A stretch of 64,000 nucleotides of DNA from Oscillospiraceae bacterium (GTDB lineage: Bacteria > Bacillota > Clostridia > Oscillospirales > Ruminococcaceae), in assembly GCA_020024215.1 (NCBI GenBank), contig JAHHUC010000001.1, positions 1 to 64,000 of the forward strand. The letters are read 5' to 3'. Position numbers and translations under genes: made by a program. The notes beneath the pieces were generated by a model. The model was given only the letters and a program-made list of their open reading frames with translations. It did no database searches and was not told the DNA's origin. Numbering within the stretch: the stretch's first letter is position 1; each line of letters begins with the position of its first letter. Below are positions 7,784 to 16,292 of the stretch, piece by piece.

Positions 7784-9175
7784 TTATTTTACTATGTGTA
7801 TAGTTTCATTTTTAAATCTCATGGCCTGCTCTCTTTGCTTTACATGCTTTTCAAACACCAAAAGGAACACTGTTGTGGAAACAATGGCGGAAACAAAATC
7901 GGAAATGCACTGGGCATAGAAAACATCCTTTGCCGAATAAAGTGCAGGTATCAGAAATGTGAGTATGAGATAAAGTCCCTTTCTGTTTAAAGAAAGCGAG
8001 AGGGAGGTCTTTATCCTGCCCAAAGCCGTAAGGCCATCCACAAGGCAATATTGAAAGCTTAACGGAACAATTCCCATTGTGAAAATCTTTATTCCCCAAA
8101 GCGTTATATCTGTAAGCTTTGGGTCATCTGTGAAAAATGAGACAAAAAATGCGGGAAACATATATGTGACACACGCCATAATGCTTGTGAAAATAATTCC
8201 CATGCCGAGTATCAGCTTTTCAGCCTTTCTTATTCTGTCGCCGGCTCCCGCCCCATAGTTATAGCTTATTATCGCCTGTGTTCCGCCGGATATTCCGATA
8301 AGCGGCCCTGTTATAAGCAGCATATAGCTTTGCACTATTGCGGCAGAGGATATGAGAAGATCCGCCTCATCTGCTCCAAACTGCTTTAAAACCACATTTA
8401 CAGCTATGGCTATAACAGAATCGGTAGCTAAAATTAGAAAGGGAGAAAGCCCCACGCTCATTATATTTTTAATTATTTTCATAGAGTAATTTCCAAAGCA
8501 TACCCTTATCTTGGGCTTTTTGGAAAAGAGAAAGCTTATGGCAAACAAAAAGGAAAGCATCTGTGAAAAAACAGTTGCCCATGCAGCGCCCTTTACCCCC
8601 ATATTCAACTCAAAAACAAATATTGTATCCAGAATTATGTTTGCAATCGCACCCACCACAACGGTCATCATGCCAAAGCCTGCAAAGCCCTGACAGGTTA
8701 TAAAATAGTTTAAGCCTGTTGCCATAAGTGCAAATATTGTTCCTAAGGTGTAGATGGTGAGATAATCATTGGCATAGGTGAATGTGACATCACTTCCGCC
8801 AAACCAATAAATAAGATTTTTTCTCATCAAAAGAAAGCCTGCGGTGAGGCAGACAGAAAGGACAAGCAATGACAGCAGGCTGTTTGACATTATCCTTTTT
8901 GCCTTATCATTGTCCCCCTCGCCCATGCTCATGGCCATAGTGATGGAGCCGCCTAAGCCTATAAGCGTTCCAAAGGAGGTAAGAAGCGTCACAATAGGGC
9001 CGCATATACCCACGCCTGCCAGAGCTACTGCTCCAATCTTTGGAATATTTCCTATAAACATCCTGTCCACAATGTTATAAAGAACGCTTATCAGCTGCGC
9101 CAGCATAGAGGGAAGCGCCAGCTTTAAAACAAGGGACAATACACTGTCTTTTCCTAAATCATTACCCTTTTTCAT
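7784..9175 (-). CDS. MATE family multidrug/cation antiporter
   Basis: This 463-residue protein has about twelve membrane segments and the MATE architecture of two homologous six-helix bundles. Landmarks are LALPSMLAQLISVLYNIVDRMFIG in the first helix, LAGVGICGPI, and the second-half signature SGGTQAIISYNYGAG. MATE proteins export drugs or metabolites in exchange for sodium ions or protons across the cytoplasmic membrane. The frame extends 39 codons upstream of ATG 9175, but AGGAA lies before 9175 and homologues begin there. It has its own promoter and terminator and so is a single-gene unit. The substrate is unknown. Confidence 0.9.
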   Translation of the reverse strand: MKKGNDLGKDSVLSLVLKLALPSMLAQLISVLYNIVDRMFIGNIPKIGAVALAGVGICGPIVTLLTSFGTLIGLGGSITMAMSMGEGDNDKAKRIMSNSLLSLLVLSVCLTAGFLLMRKNLIYWFGGSDVTFTYANDYLTIYTLGTIFALMATGLNYFITCQGFAGFGMMTVVVGAIANIILDTIFVFELNMGVKGAAWATVFSQMLSFLFAISFLFSKKPKIRVCFGNYSMKIIKNIMSVGLSPFLILATDSVIAIAVNVVLKQFGADEADLLISSAAIVQSYMLLITGPLIGISGGTQAIISYNYGAGAGDRIRKAEKLILGMGIIFTSIMACVTYMFPAFFVSFFTDDPKLTDITLWGIKIFTMGIVPLSFQYCLVDGLTALGRIKTSLSLSLNRKGLYLILTFLIPALYSAKDVFYAQCISDFVSAIVSTTVFLLVFEKHVKQREQAMRFKNETIHIVK

Positions 9176-9227
9176 AATACATTTCCTACAACTGAAATTT
9201 AAGAACGCCTTTCGACGCTCCCAAGGA

Positions 9228-9256
9228 ATATTATCATAAATAAATAAAAAAGTAAA
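9228..9256 (-). promoter_or_regulatory. Promoter for the MATE gene
   Basis: On the - strand TTTACT (9251-9256) and TAATAT (9228-9233) are spaced 17 bp apart, about 53 bp before the start. Confidence 0.5.
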
Positions 9257-9276
9257 TGCCCTTTTATCAAAAATGT

Positions 9277-9304
9277 CAAAAGACCGACGCAAGCTGCGCC
9301 GGTC
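9277..9304 (-). terminator. Terminator after ftsZ
   Basis: A GC-rich hairpin (GACCG at 9282-9286 plus CGCA pair with TGCG plus CGGTC up to 9304, one bulge on each side) lies 15 bp after the ftsZ stop and is followed on the - strand by TTTT. The short T run makes it only moderately strong. Confidence 0.7.
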
Positions 9305-9318
9305 CTGATTTTTAGCCG

Positions 9319-10548
9319 TTATTTTTTTCTGAACATTTCCAAAATGGGAAGAAAGGGATCCAAGCCGTCATCGCTGTCCTCTTTTTCTTTAAAGTGGGAA
9401 GCAGCAGGCTCTTCTATCTCCACCTTTTCCTCTTCTTCCTTCATCTCCTGCTGTCTGACCTCCTCCTTAACCGAGGTGGTTTCATTCTTGACAGCAGATT
9501 TAAAGCTGTAATTCGGAACCGAGAACCCTGCGTTTGCCTCAAAGCCGGTGGCAATTATTGTTACCTTTACCTCATCCTCCATATTTTCATCATAGGAAAG
9601 TCCCATAATAGTTCTTACATCCGGATGTGTCACCTTGTTTATGGCAAGCATTGCACGCTCCAGCTTTGTAATCGGGAAGGAGGGGTTTGTTGTAAAGTAA
9701 ACCAATATTCCCCTTGCGCCCTCCAGGGTATGCTCCAAAAGTGAACAGTTCATGGCGTTTTTCATAGCTTCGCGGGCTTTGTTTTTGCCCTTTGCCTGTC
9801 CCACACCTATGTATGCGTTTCCTGTATCCTTCATTATTGTGATGATATCCTGAAAATCGCAGTTCATATATCCTACATTCTTGATGATGTCTACAAGGCT
9901 TTTTACCGCATCTGAAAGCACCTCATCCACCATCTTGAAGGCATCGTCTATGGACAGATCGTTCTCATCGTCATCCTCGTCATAATCCTCATCGTCAAAG
10001 TCGATATCCTCGCCGGAGCCGGCTCTCTCCAAAAGCTTCTGGTTGGGTATAACAAGTATGGAGTCCACATGATCACGCATGGCGGCAATTCCTGTTTCGG
10101 CATTGTCCATTCTCCATTTTCCTTCAAAATTGAAGGGCTTTGTGACAAATCCCACTGTAAGAATTCCCATATCCTGTGCTATTTCGGCAACAACCGGCGC
10201 ACCGCCTGTTCCTGTTCCGCCGCCCATTCCTGCGGTTATAAAAACCATGTCGGCGCCCTTTAAAAGTGCAGCAATTTCTTCTCTGGATTCCTCGGCAGCC
10301 CTCTGACCACATTCGGACTTTCCGCCTGCGCCCTGTCCCTTTGTAAGGCGCTCTCCTATAACAAGCTTATATGTAGCGTGGGACTTTTCCAATGCCCCTG
10401 CATCTGTATTTAAAGAGATAAATTCCACATCCTTTATGCCGGATGTAACCATTCTGTTGACAGCATTTCCTCCTCCGCCGCCAACACCGACAACCTTAAT
10501 AACCGTTGTCTTTCTGTTTTCCTGTGCTAAAGTGAAATTATTAGCCAT
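9319..10548 (-). CDS. ftsZ: Cell division GTPase FtsZ
   Basis: This 409-residue tubulin homologue assembles the Z ring. GTP-binding loops are clear: GVGGGGGNAVNRM near residues 21-33 and the signature MGGGTGTGGAPVVAE near 108-122. The T7 synergy loop is NCDFQDI near 229-235, with the catalytic aspartates kept. ATG 10548 is chosen because GGAGG precedes it. Two oddities stand out. A run of about 20 very acidic residues (178-198) is inserted after the IPNQKLLERAG helix. The extreme C-terminus (DPFLPILEMFRKK) diverges from the usual (D/E)IPxFL(R/K) tail bound by FtsA and SepF. ftsZ ends the dcw cluster and also has its own promoter. Confidence 0.97.
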   Translation of the reverse strand: MANNFTLAQENRKTTVIKVVGVGGGGGNAVNRMVTSGIKDVEFISLNTDAGALEKSHATYKLVIGERLTKGQGAGGKSECGQRAAEESREEIAALLKGADMVFITAGMGGGTGTGGAPVVAEIAQDMGILTVGFVTKPFNFEGKWRMDNAETGIAAMRDHVDSILVIPNQKLLERAGSGEDIDFDDEDYDEDDDENDLSIDDAFKMVDEVLSDAVKSLVDIIKNVGYMNCDFQDIITIMKDTGNAYIGVGQAKGKNKAREAMKNAMNCSLLEHTLEGARGILVYFTTNPSFPITKLERAMLAINKVTHPDVRTIMGLSYDENMEDEVKVTIIATGFEANAGFSVPNYSFKSAVKNETTSVKEEVRQQEMKEEEEKVEIEEPAASHFKEKEDSDDGLDPFLPILEMFRKK

Positions 10549-10571
10549 TTTAAACCTCCACACTTTATAAT

Positions 10572-10588
10572 AAAGGGATATACCCTTT
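10572..10588. other. Hairpin in the ftsZ leader
   Basis: AAAGGG and CCCTTT flank a five-base loop 24 bp upstream of the ftsZ start, between the promoter and the ribosome site. Confidence 0.35.
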
Positions 10589-10608
10589 CACATTCCTACA
10601 CATTTACT

Positions 10609-10637
10609 ATTCTATCACGATAATATTCTTATTACAA
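10609..10637 (-). promoter_or_regulatory. ftsZ-proximal promoter
   Basis: On the - strand TTGTAA (10632-10637) and TAGAAT (10609-10614) are spaced 17 bp apart in the ftsQ-ftsZ gap, so ftsZ can be transcribed apart from the long dcw message. Confidence 0.6.
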
Positions 10638-10646
10638 TAGAAATAT

Positions 10647-10662
10647 ATACATTGCAATGTAT
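10647..10662. promoter_or_regulatory. Perfect 16 bp palindrome upstream of the ftsZ promoter
   Basis: ATACATTGCAATGTAT is its own reverse complement. It abuts the ftsQ stop codon and ends 10 bp upstream of the -35 box. The position suits a regulator site, but no known regulator is implied. Confidence 0.45.
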
Positions 10663-11634
10663 CTATTTATCGGGGATTGTTTCCAATTTTGTCTGTTCCT
10701 TTGGGATTATGGCGTTGGGCTTGACCGTAAGTGTTTTTTCATAATCCGAAAGCATATAATCAGGAAACGGCCAGTTTTCCTCAAGGAATATATTTACAGG
10801 TCTGAGCCTTGCCGTAGGCCGCCTTGACACATCCAATATACCCACAAAATCCTCATTTATGGACGTTTCGGCGGCTGTCCTCACAAAGGCAGCCTTATAG
10901 TCATGCTCAAATGTGCCCCCGAAATGGATATCCACCCTTTTATCATATAAAAGCCTGATGGAGGAAAGATCCCTTATGTCTATTATATCCGCCCTTATAC
11001 CCTCGTTTTCAAGGGAGCTTTGAAGGCTTAAAACAATGTTGAGCTTCTCTTTTTCCTCCTCCTTTATATAATCGCTGAGCTTAAGTTGGTCTGTATTCAA
11101 GCCGCACACCCTCGGAAGCCCCTTGTTGTTCTCGCTTGCAAGTATTTCCAGCACCTTGCCCTTTTCAGACAGTATAACTGTTCTTCCCTCGCTTTCAGAG
11201 GACACCTTAGGGATTTCCCTTGTGACCTTTATAACCAGCTCATCGGGAAGGTGCCTTTTGAATTTTATATCCGCTATATAAGGGAATTTCTGAAAGAGAT
11301 TTTCCATAGCCACGCTTTCAGAAGCCCTCAAAAGATTATCTCCCTTTTTAATTCCCATATTGTCAAGTATATCAGCTTCCACATACGGCGCATCGGAATC
11401 CACAACTATTTTCTCTATCTTAAACAGCACCGTCAGAGACAATATGCAGAAAGCTCCCAGCAAAAGCACAAAAAACAATATATAGTACAAAAGATATTTT
11501 CTTCTGCTGCGCTTTCGCTTTTTCGTTATGTCCTTTGGCTGAATATTTTTATGCCCTATGATATTTTCTCTTTGCCCTGTGTTTTTTTTCGGCCTTTTAA
11601 CCCTTTCGGCGCCTCTGCCCTTAACCTTTTTCAT
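10663..11634 (-). CDS. ftsQ: Cell division protein FtsQ/DivIB
   Basis: This 323-residue bitopic membrane protein has a basic cytoplasmic N-terminus of about 48 residues, one membrane segment (YLLYYILFFVLLLGAFCILSL), an extracytoplasmic POTRA domain beginning FKIEKIVVDSD and a beta domain (KVLEILASE ... ADIIDIRDLSS). FtsQ/DivIB links the Z ring to the FtsL and FtsW/FtsI synthesis complex. Its start lies 14 bases inside the end of murA and no strong ribosome site is visible, so translation is probably coupled. The N-terminal tail is long and lysine/arginine-rich, as in other Firmicutes. Confidence 0.9.
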   Translation of the reverse strand: MKKVKGRGAERVKRPKKNTGQRENIIGHKNIQPKDITKKRKRSRRKYLLYYILFFVLLLGAFCILSLTVLFKIEKIVVDSDAPYVEADILDNMGIKKGDNLLRASESVAMENLFQKFPYIADIKFKRHLPDELVIKVTREIPKVSSESEGRTVILSEKGKVLEILASENNKGLPRVCGLNTDQLKLSDYIKEEEKEKLNIVLSLQSSLENEGIRADIIDIRDLSSIRLLYDKRVDIHFGGTFEHDYKAAFVRTAAETSINEDFVGILDVSRRPTARLRPVNIFLEENWPFPDYMLSDYEKTLTVKPNAIIPKEQTKLETIPDK

Positions 11635-12892
11635 CTTGTTCTTTTGAAATCCTTTCTATGGAGGCACCTATGGATCTAAGATTTCCCTCCATGTTCTCAT
11701 ATCCTCTGTCTATGTGAGAAATTCCGCTTATGCAGCTTTTTCCCCTTGCACAAAGACAGGCGGCAACCAAGGCTGCTCCGCCCCTTAAATCTCTTGCCGA
11801 AACATCGGCAGAATAGATTTCATCAACTCCTTTTATAATTGCAGCCCTTCCCACAATATCCAAGGAAGCACCCAGCTTTATAAATTCCTCCGACACCTTG
11901 AACCTTGAATCAAATATATTTTCCACTATCACAGATGTGCCCTCAGCCCTTAAAAGAGCTGCCATGATAAGCGATTGGGCATCTGTGGGAAAACCGGGAT
12001 AGGGCATTGTGCTGACACGAATGGCCTTAAGCCTTTGGGGCGCCCTAATATATACACTGTTTTTGTATATTTCTACATTGCAGCCCATCTCTCTAAAAGA
12101 AGCCGTGACGCTTTCAAAATGATTTGGGCAGCAATTCCTTATAAGCACATTGCCCTCGTTGGCAGCCGCAAATGCCATATATGTGGCCGCCTCTATCCTA
12201 TCGGGCATTATGCTGTAAGAAACCTTTTTAAGCGACCTGACACCCTTTATATGTATTGAGCCGCTTTCTATGCTTATATCCGCTCCTGCCCTGTTCAAAA
12301 AAGACACAAGATCCTCAATTTCCGGCTCTCTGGCAGGATTTATTATTTCTGTCTCCCCGTTTGCCAAAACAGAGGCAAGTATTATATTTTCTGTTGCACC
12401 GACGCTTGGGAAAGACAAGGTTATGCTGCTTCCTTTAAGATTGCTCTCTTTGCAGACACACCTTATGCTGCCGTGCATATCCTTTACATCAGCCCCCAGC
12501 CTTCTGAAGGCATCCAGATGCATATCAATAGGCCTTGCCCCCAGCTCACAGCCGCCGGGATAGCTTGCCTGAGACATTTTGAATCTTCCTAAAAGCGAGC
12601 CTAAAAAGATGACAGAGGACCGCATTTTGGATGTCAGATCACTTCCCAGAGCAAGATTTTTTATGCCATCTGTCTTTATGTGCGCCCTGTCCTTATCCCT
12701 TTCTATCTCACAGCCTAAAAATTCAAGTATTTTGAAGGACCTTGAAACATCGGATAACTCGGGAACATTGGTCAAGGTCACATCGGGACAGAGAACACAG
12801 GCAGCTAAAATGGGAAGAACCGCATTTTTGGCACCCTTGCAGTAAACCTCGCCCTCTAATTTTCTTCCTCCCTCGATCAAAAAGCAAGCCAT
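11621..12892 (-). CDS. murA: UDP-N-acetylglucosamine 1-carboxyvinyltransferase
   Basis: This 423-residue MurA transfers enolpyruvate from PEP to UDP-GlcNAc, the first committed step of peptidoglycan synthesis in the cytoplasm. KGAKNAVLPILAA at the N-terminus holds the substrate-binding lysine and asparagine. The loop PGGCELGARPIDMHL carries the PEP-reactive cysteine, so the enzyme should be fosfomycin sensitive on that criterion. GFPTDAQSLIMAA and the GGAALVAACL near the end are also family motifs. ATG 12892 is preferred over a start nine codons upstream because GGGGGAG precedes it. It lies between murG and ftsQ in the cluster. Confidence 0.96.
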   Translation of the reverse strand: MACFLIEGGRKLEGEVYCKGAKNAVLPILAACVLCPDVTLTNVPELSDVSRSFKILEFLGCEIERDKDRAHIKTDGIKNLALGSDLTSKMRSSVIFLGSLLGRFKMSQASYPGGCELGARPIDMHLDAFRRLGADVKDMHGSIRCVCKESNLKGSSITLSFPSVGATENIILASVLANGETEIINPAREPEIEDLVSFLNRAGADISIESGSIHIKGVRSLKKVSYSIMPDRIEAATYMAFAAANEGNVLIRNCCPNHFESVTASFREMGCNVEIYKNSVYIRAPQRLKAIRVSTMPYPGFPTDAQSLIMAALLRAEGTSVIVENIFDSRFKVSEEFIKLGASLDIVGRAAIIKGVDEIYSADVSARDLRGGAALVAACLCARGKSCISGISHIDRGYENMEGNLRSIGASIERISKEQDEKG

Positions 12893-12952
12893 ATGAATTC
12901 TCCCCCTTACATAATACATTTCATATTATGTAATAAGAGATTTTTTTGTGAC

Positions 12953-14080
12953 TTAATCATTAACTAATTTCAAAATAATATCGGCTATTCTTGAAGATGA
13001 ATCCCTTATTGCCATTTTGGAGGCATTTTCCCCCAGCTCCCTGAGCCTGTTTTTATCTTCACAAAGCTCCTTTACCATGCTGACAAGCTTTTCTCCTGTG
13101 AGATCCTTTTCCTCCAGAATCATTGCGGCATTGTTTTTTACCAGCTCCATAGCGTTGTAATATTGGTGATTTTCTGCCACATTGGGCGATGGGATCAGTA
13201 TGGATGCCTTTTTTGCACATTCTATTTCCGAAAGCGTTATGGCTCCAGAGCGGCTTATAACCAAATCGGATGCCGCAAGACAGGTGGGCATATTGTCGAT
13301 ATATTCCCTTATATCCACATTGGGGTTGTTGATGAAGGGAACATTGTCGGCTTTGAGGCTCTCTATAAAATCCTTGTAATCATATTTTCCCACAGCGTGT
13401 ATGTGATGGATTTTTCCCTCTGCTATGTGAAATTTTATAACATCCTTCACAGCCTCATTTATCCTGCTGGCACCAAGGCTTCCGCCGAAGGAAACTATAC
13501 ACAGCTTGTCACCTATGCCCAGCCTCTTTCTTGCCTCCTCCCTGTTGACGGTCAAAACGCCCTCTCTGACAGGATTTCCCACCACCTCTGCTTTTGACAG
13601 CACATCCTCCTTGAAATATTTTTTTGCACCCTCAACAGCAAAGAGGACTCTGTCCACATCATGTGCAAGCAGCTTTGTAGTGATTCCCGGAAAGGCATTC
13701 TGCTCGTGTGTGAGTGTCTTTATGCCCATCTGATGGGCTTTTTTTACAATGGGGCCGGAAACATAGCCCCCTGTTCCCATAACTATATCCGGCTTAAAAT
13801 CCGAAATTATCCTCTTTGCCCTTTTTGAGCTTTTGGCAAGAAGATAAGCCGCCTTGAAATTTCTTTTTATGTTTTCAAGGCTCAGCTTTCTTTGAAGCCC
13901 TGCCACCTCAATCGGCTCAAAGGCATATCCTGCCTGAGGTATGAGCCTTGCCTCCATGCCGTTGGGATTTCCTGCAAAGAGTATTTTTGTGTCAATGTCT
14001 CTTCTTCGCAATTCCTCAGCCACCGCCAGAGCAGGATTTATATGGCCTGCCGTTCCTCCGCAGGCAAACAATATTTTCAT
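12953..14080 (-). CDS. murG: Lipid II-forming GlcNAc transferase MurG
   Basis: This 375-residue glycosyltransferase adds GlcNAc to undecaprenyl-PP-MurNAc-pentapeptide on the inner membrane face, making lipid II. The glycine-rich loop ACGGTAGHINPALA starts the protein. The UDP-GlcNAc-binding half has SFGGSLGASRINEAV and the ISRSGAITLSEI signature. ATG 14080 is chosen because AGGAGGAA lies just upstream; the frame runs 28 codons further without a ribosome site. It is 26 bp behind ftsW. Confidence 0.96.
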   Translation of the reverse strand: MKILFACGGTAGHINPALAVAEELRRRDIDTKILFAGNPNGMEARLIPQAGYAFEPIEVAGLQRKLSLENIKRNFKAAYLLAKSSKRAKRIISDFKPDIVMGTGGYVSGPIVKKAHQMGIKTLTHEQNAFPGITTKLLAHDVDRVLFAVEGAKKYFKEDVLSKAEVVGNPVREGVLTVNREEARKRLGIGDKLCIVSFGGSLGASRINEAVKDVIKFHIAEGKIHHIHAVGKYDYKDFIESLKADNVPFINNPNVDIREYIDNMPTCLAASDLVISRSGAITLSEIECAKKASILIPSPNVAENHQYYNAMELVKNNAAMILEEKDLTGEKLVSMVKELCEDKNRLRELGENASKMAIRDSSSRIADIILKLVND

Positions 14081-14106
14081 TGAGATTCCTCCTGAAGTAA
14101 AAAATT

Positions 14107-15255
14107 CTAGCCTTTTTCTATGGCAGAGGTTCTTGAAACCGAAAGAACTATGCCCATCTGACACAAGAGCATCAGAAGGCTGGTTCCTCCATAGGAAAAG
14201 AAGGGAAGGCTTATTCCTGTGTTGGGTATGGTATTTGTAACCACCGCTATATTTAGTATTGTCTGTATTCCCACCTGGCTGACAAAGCCTGCGGCTATGA
14301 GAGAGCCGAATTTATTAGGGCACTTGGCAGCGATGACAAAGCCTCTCCAAACCAACATGACAAAGAGAAGTATAACTATAACTGCGCCCACAAAGCCCAG
14401 CTCCTCACACACAACAGGGAATATAAAGTCGTTTTGCGGTTCCGGCAGAAAAAGATATTTCTGCCTTGAGCCGGCTATCCCCATTCCTATAAGACCGCCT
14501 GAGCCTATGGTGTAAAGCGACTGCAATGTCTGAAAGCCGCCCTTTAAGGGGTCGGAATTAGGATCCAGCCAGATTTTGATTCTGTCATCGGCATAGTGGG
14601 CTATAAAGGTCAGAAGCTCCGGATTTATCACAAGCACCACAGCAGCTGAGACAACAATGGCAGCACCCAGCATAAACCACTTTTCATTTGAGCCTCCCAA
14701 AAACATCATCTCGGCTCCTAAAAGAAGAATGAGCACAGTGCCCGAAAGGTGAGGCTCCATAAGCATAAGTCCCACTATGGGAAGCAAAAAAACAACAAAC
14801 GAAGCTATTCCGTATTTGAAAGTTTTCATTTTTTCTCCGTAGCGGCAAGAGAGAAGGCTGAAGAGTATCACCACCGCAAACTTTGCCACCTCTGAGGGCT
14901 GAAAGGTGATGGCATTTGCTATTACTATCCATCTTTTTGCACCGCTTATAGGCTTCATGAAAAGCACGATGACCAAAAGCAGCAGCGTCAGACAATAGAT
15001 AGGAACCGCAAGAGGCATAAGCACCTTGTAATTGAGCTTTGAAATAAAAAGCATACCGCATATTCCTGCCACGGCAAACAAAAACTGTCTTGATATAAAA
15101 TGCAAGGAATTGTGCTTATAGTAATAAGCGTTGGGATAGCTTGCTGAAAACAGCATTACAAGACCTATGGACAGCAGAACCAGCACAATTATAAGGAAGG
15201 CTATATCCACTTTTCCCTTTATAAACCATTTGGTCTGTTTTCTGTCTTTCTCCAT
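14107..15255 (-). CDS. ftsW: Peptidoglycan polymerase FtsW (SEDS family)
   Basis: This 382-residue multi-pass SEDS protein polymerises lipid II into glycan strands together with its class B PBP. Family motifs are MLFSASYPNAY in the first segment, GAKRWI, FQPSEVAKFA, PLKGGFQTLQSLYTIGSGGLIGMGIAGSRQKY, PEPQNDFIF and the terminal NTGISLPFFSYGGTSLL. About ten membrane helices are visible. In a spore former it could also play the SpoVE role; sequence alone does not separate the two. A clear AGGAGG precedes the start, 18 bp after mraY. Confidence 0.95.
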   Translation of the reverse strand: MEKDRKQTKWFIKGKVDIAFLIIVLVLLSIGLVMLFSASYPNAYYYKHNSLHFISRQFLFAVAGICGMLFISKLNYKVLMPLAVPIYCLTLLLLVIVLFMKPISGAKRWIVIANAITFQPSEVAKFAVVILFSLLSCRYGEKMKTFKYGIASFVVFLLPIVGLMLMEPHLSGTVLILLLGAEMMFLGGSNEKWFMLGAAIVVSAAVVLVINPELLTFIAHYADDRIKIWLDPNSDPLKGGFQTLQSLYTIGSGGLIGMGIAGSRQKYLFLPEPQNDFIFPVVCEELGFVGAVIVILLFVMLVWRGFVIAAKCPNKFGSLIAAGFVSQVGIQTILNIAVVTNTIPNTGISLPFFSYGGTSLLMLLCQMGIVLSVSRTSAIEKG

Positions 15256-15273
15256 AAGAGCCTCCTAAAATAA

Positions 15274-16278
15274 TTATAAAAGCATTGCAGCAAAATAAGC
15301 CAAAATCGCACCTATGGCAGTAACGGCTGAAAACAGGGCGACAATTTTTCTCTCAGAATATCCGGACATTTCAAAATGATGATGTATAGGTGTCATTTTG
15401 AATATCTTTTTTCCTCTTTTTCTTATGCTGAAAACCTGAATTATAACAGTGAGCGATTCAACAATATAAATTATTCCGCAGAAAATGAGAAATATGGGAA
15501 GGCGCACACCAAAGGCCATTGCAATTACCATTCCGCCCAGAAAAAGCGAGCCTGTATCCCCCATGAAAACCTTTGCAGGGTAGGCATTGTATATGAGAAA
15601 TGCCACCATTGCCCCTATGACCGCACAGCACAAAATGGCATTTTGAAACGCCTTAAAAAATACTGATATAAGCAAAAAGCCCAAGGCGCATATGGCTGTG
15701 ACAGAGGCATCAAGCCCATCTATGCCGTCTGTGAGGTTTACGGAGTTTACAATGAAAACTATTCCCACAGCGCAAAGCGGAAAATAGAAAATTCCCATTT
15801 CAAAGCTTCCGAAGAAGGGGATAAATATATTTGTCGCCCTGTCTCCTGCGGCATAAAGCCACCAGAGATAAAGTATGGAAACTGCAAACTGAAGCACCAT
15901 TTTCTGCTTTGCGGTAAAGCCGTCGTTGGATTTGTGAGATACCTTTACATAATCGTCCCCAAAGCCTATAAGCCCAAAGAGCAGCGAGCAGACAAGGCCT
16001 GCAAACACCCTTGAATTCATAAGCCTGTCAGAAGAAATGTCGCCCTTATACTGGTTTGTATAAAAGAACATACAGCAGAGTATGGAAACGGTTATTCCTG
16101 CAATAAACATAAGTCCGCCCATAGTGGGTGTCCCCTGCTTGGATTTATGCCAGCTGGGGCCTACCTCCAAAATAGTCTGCCCATATTTGAGCCTTCTTAA
16201 AACAGGTATTATCCAAAGCCCCAGAAGAGCTGAGATTCCAAAGGAAATCCCCAGGCTCAGAATCATCACATAAAACAT
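15274..16278 (-). CDS. mraY: Phospho-MurNAc-pentapeptide translocase MraY
   Basis: This 334-residue integral membrane enzyme makes lipid I from UDP-MurNAc-pentapeptide and undecaprenyl phosphate. Catalytic and signature motifs are present: GFGDDYVKV, NSVNLTDGIDGLDA, FMGDTGSLFLGG and the histidine cluster TPIHHHFEMSGYSE near the C-terminus. About ten helices are predicted by eye. GGGGG lies upstream of ATG 16278. It follows murF with a 14 bp gap; murD, which commonly lies between mraY and ftsW, is absent here. Confidence 0.96.
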   Translation of the reverse strand: MFYVMILSLGISFGISALLGLWIIPVLRRLKYGQTILEVGPSWHKSKQGTPTMGGLMFIAGITVSILCCMFFYTNQYKGDISSDRLMNSRVFAGLVCSLLFGLIGFGDDYVKVSHKSNDGFTAKQKMVLQFAVSILYLWWLYAAGDRATNIFIPFFGSFEMGIFYFPLCAVGIVFIVNSVNLTDGIDGLDASVTAICALGFLLISVFFKAFQNAILCCAVIGAMVAFLIYNAYPAKVFMGDTGSLFLGGMVIAMAFGVRLPIFLIFCGIIYIVESLTVIIQVFSIRKRGKKIFKMTPIHHHFEMSGYSERKIVALFSAVTAIGAILAYFAAMLL

Positions 16279-16292
16279 TTTTTTATATCCCC

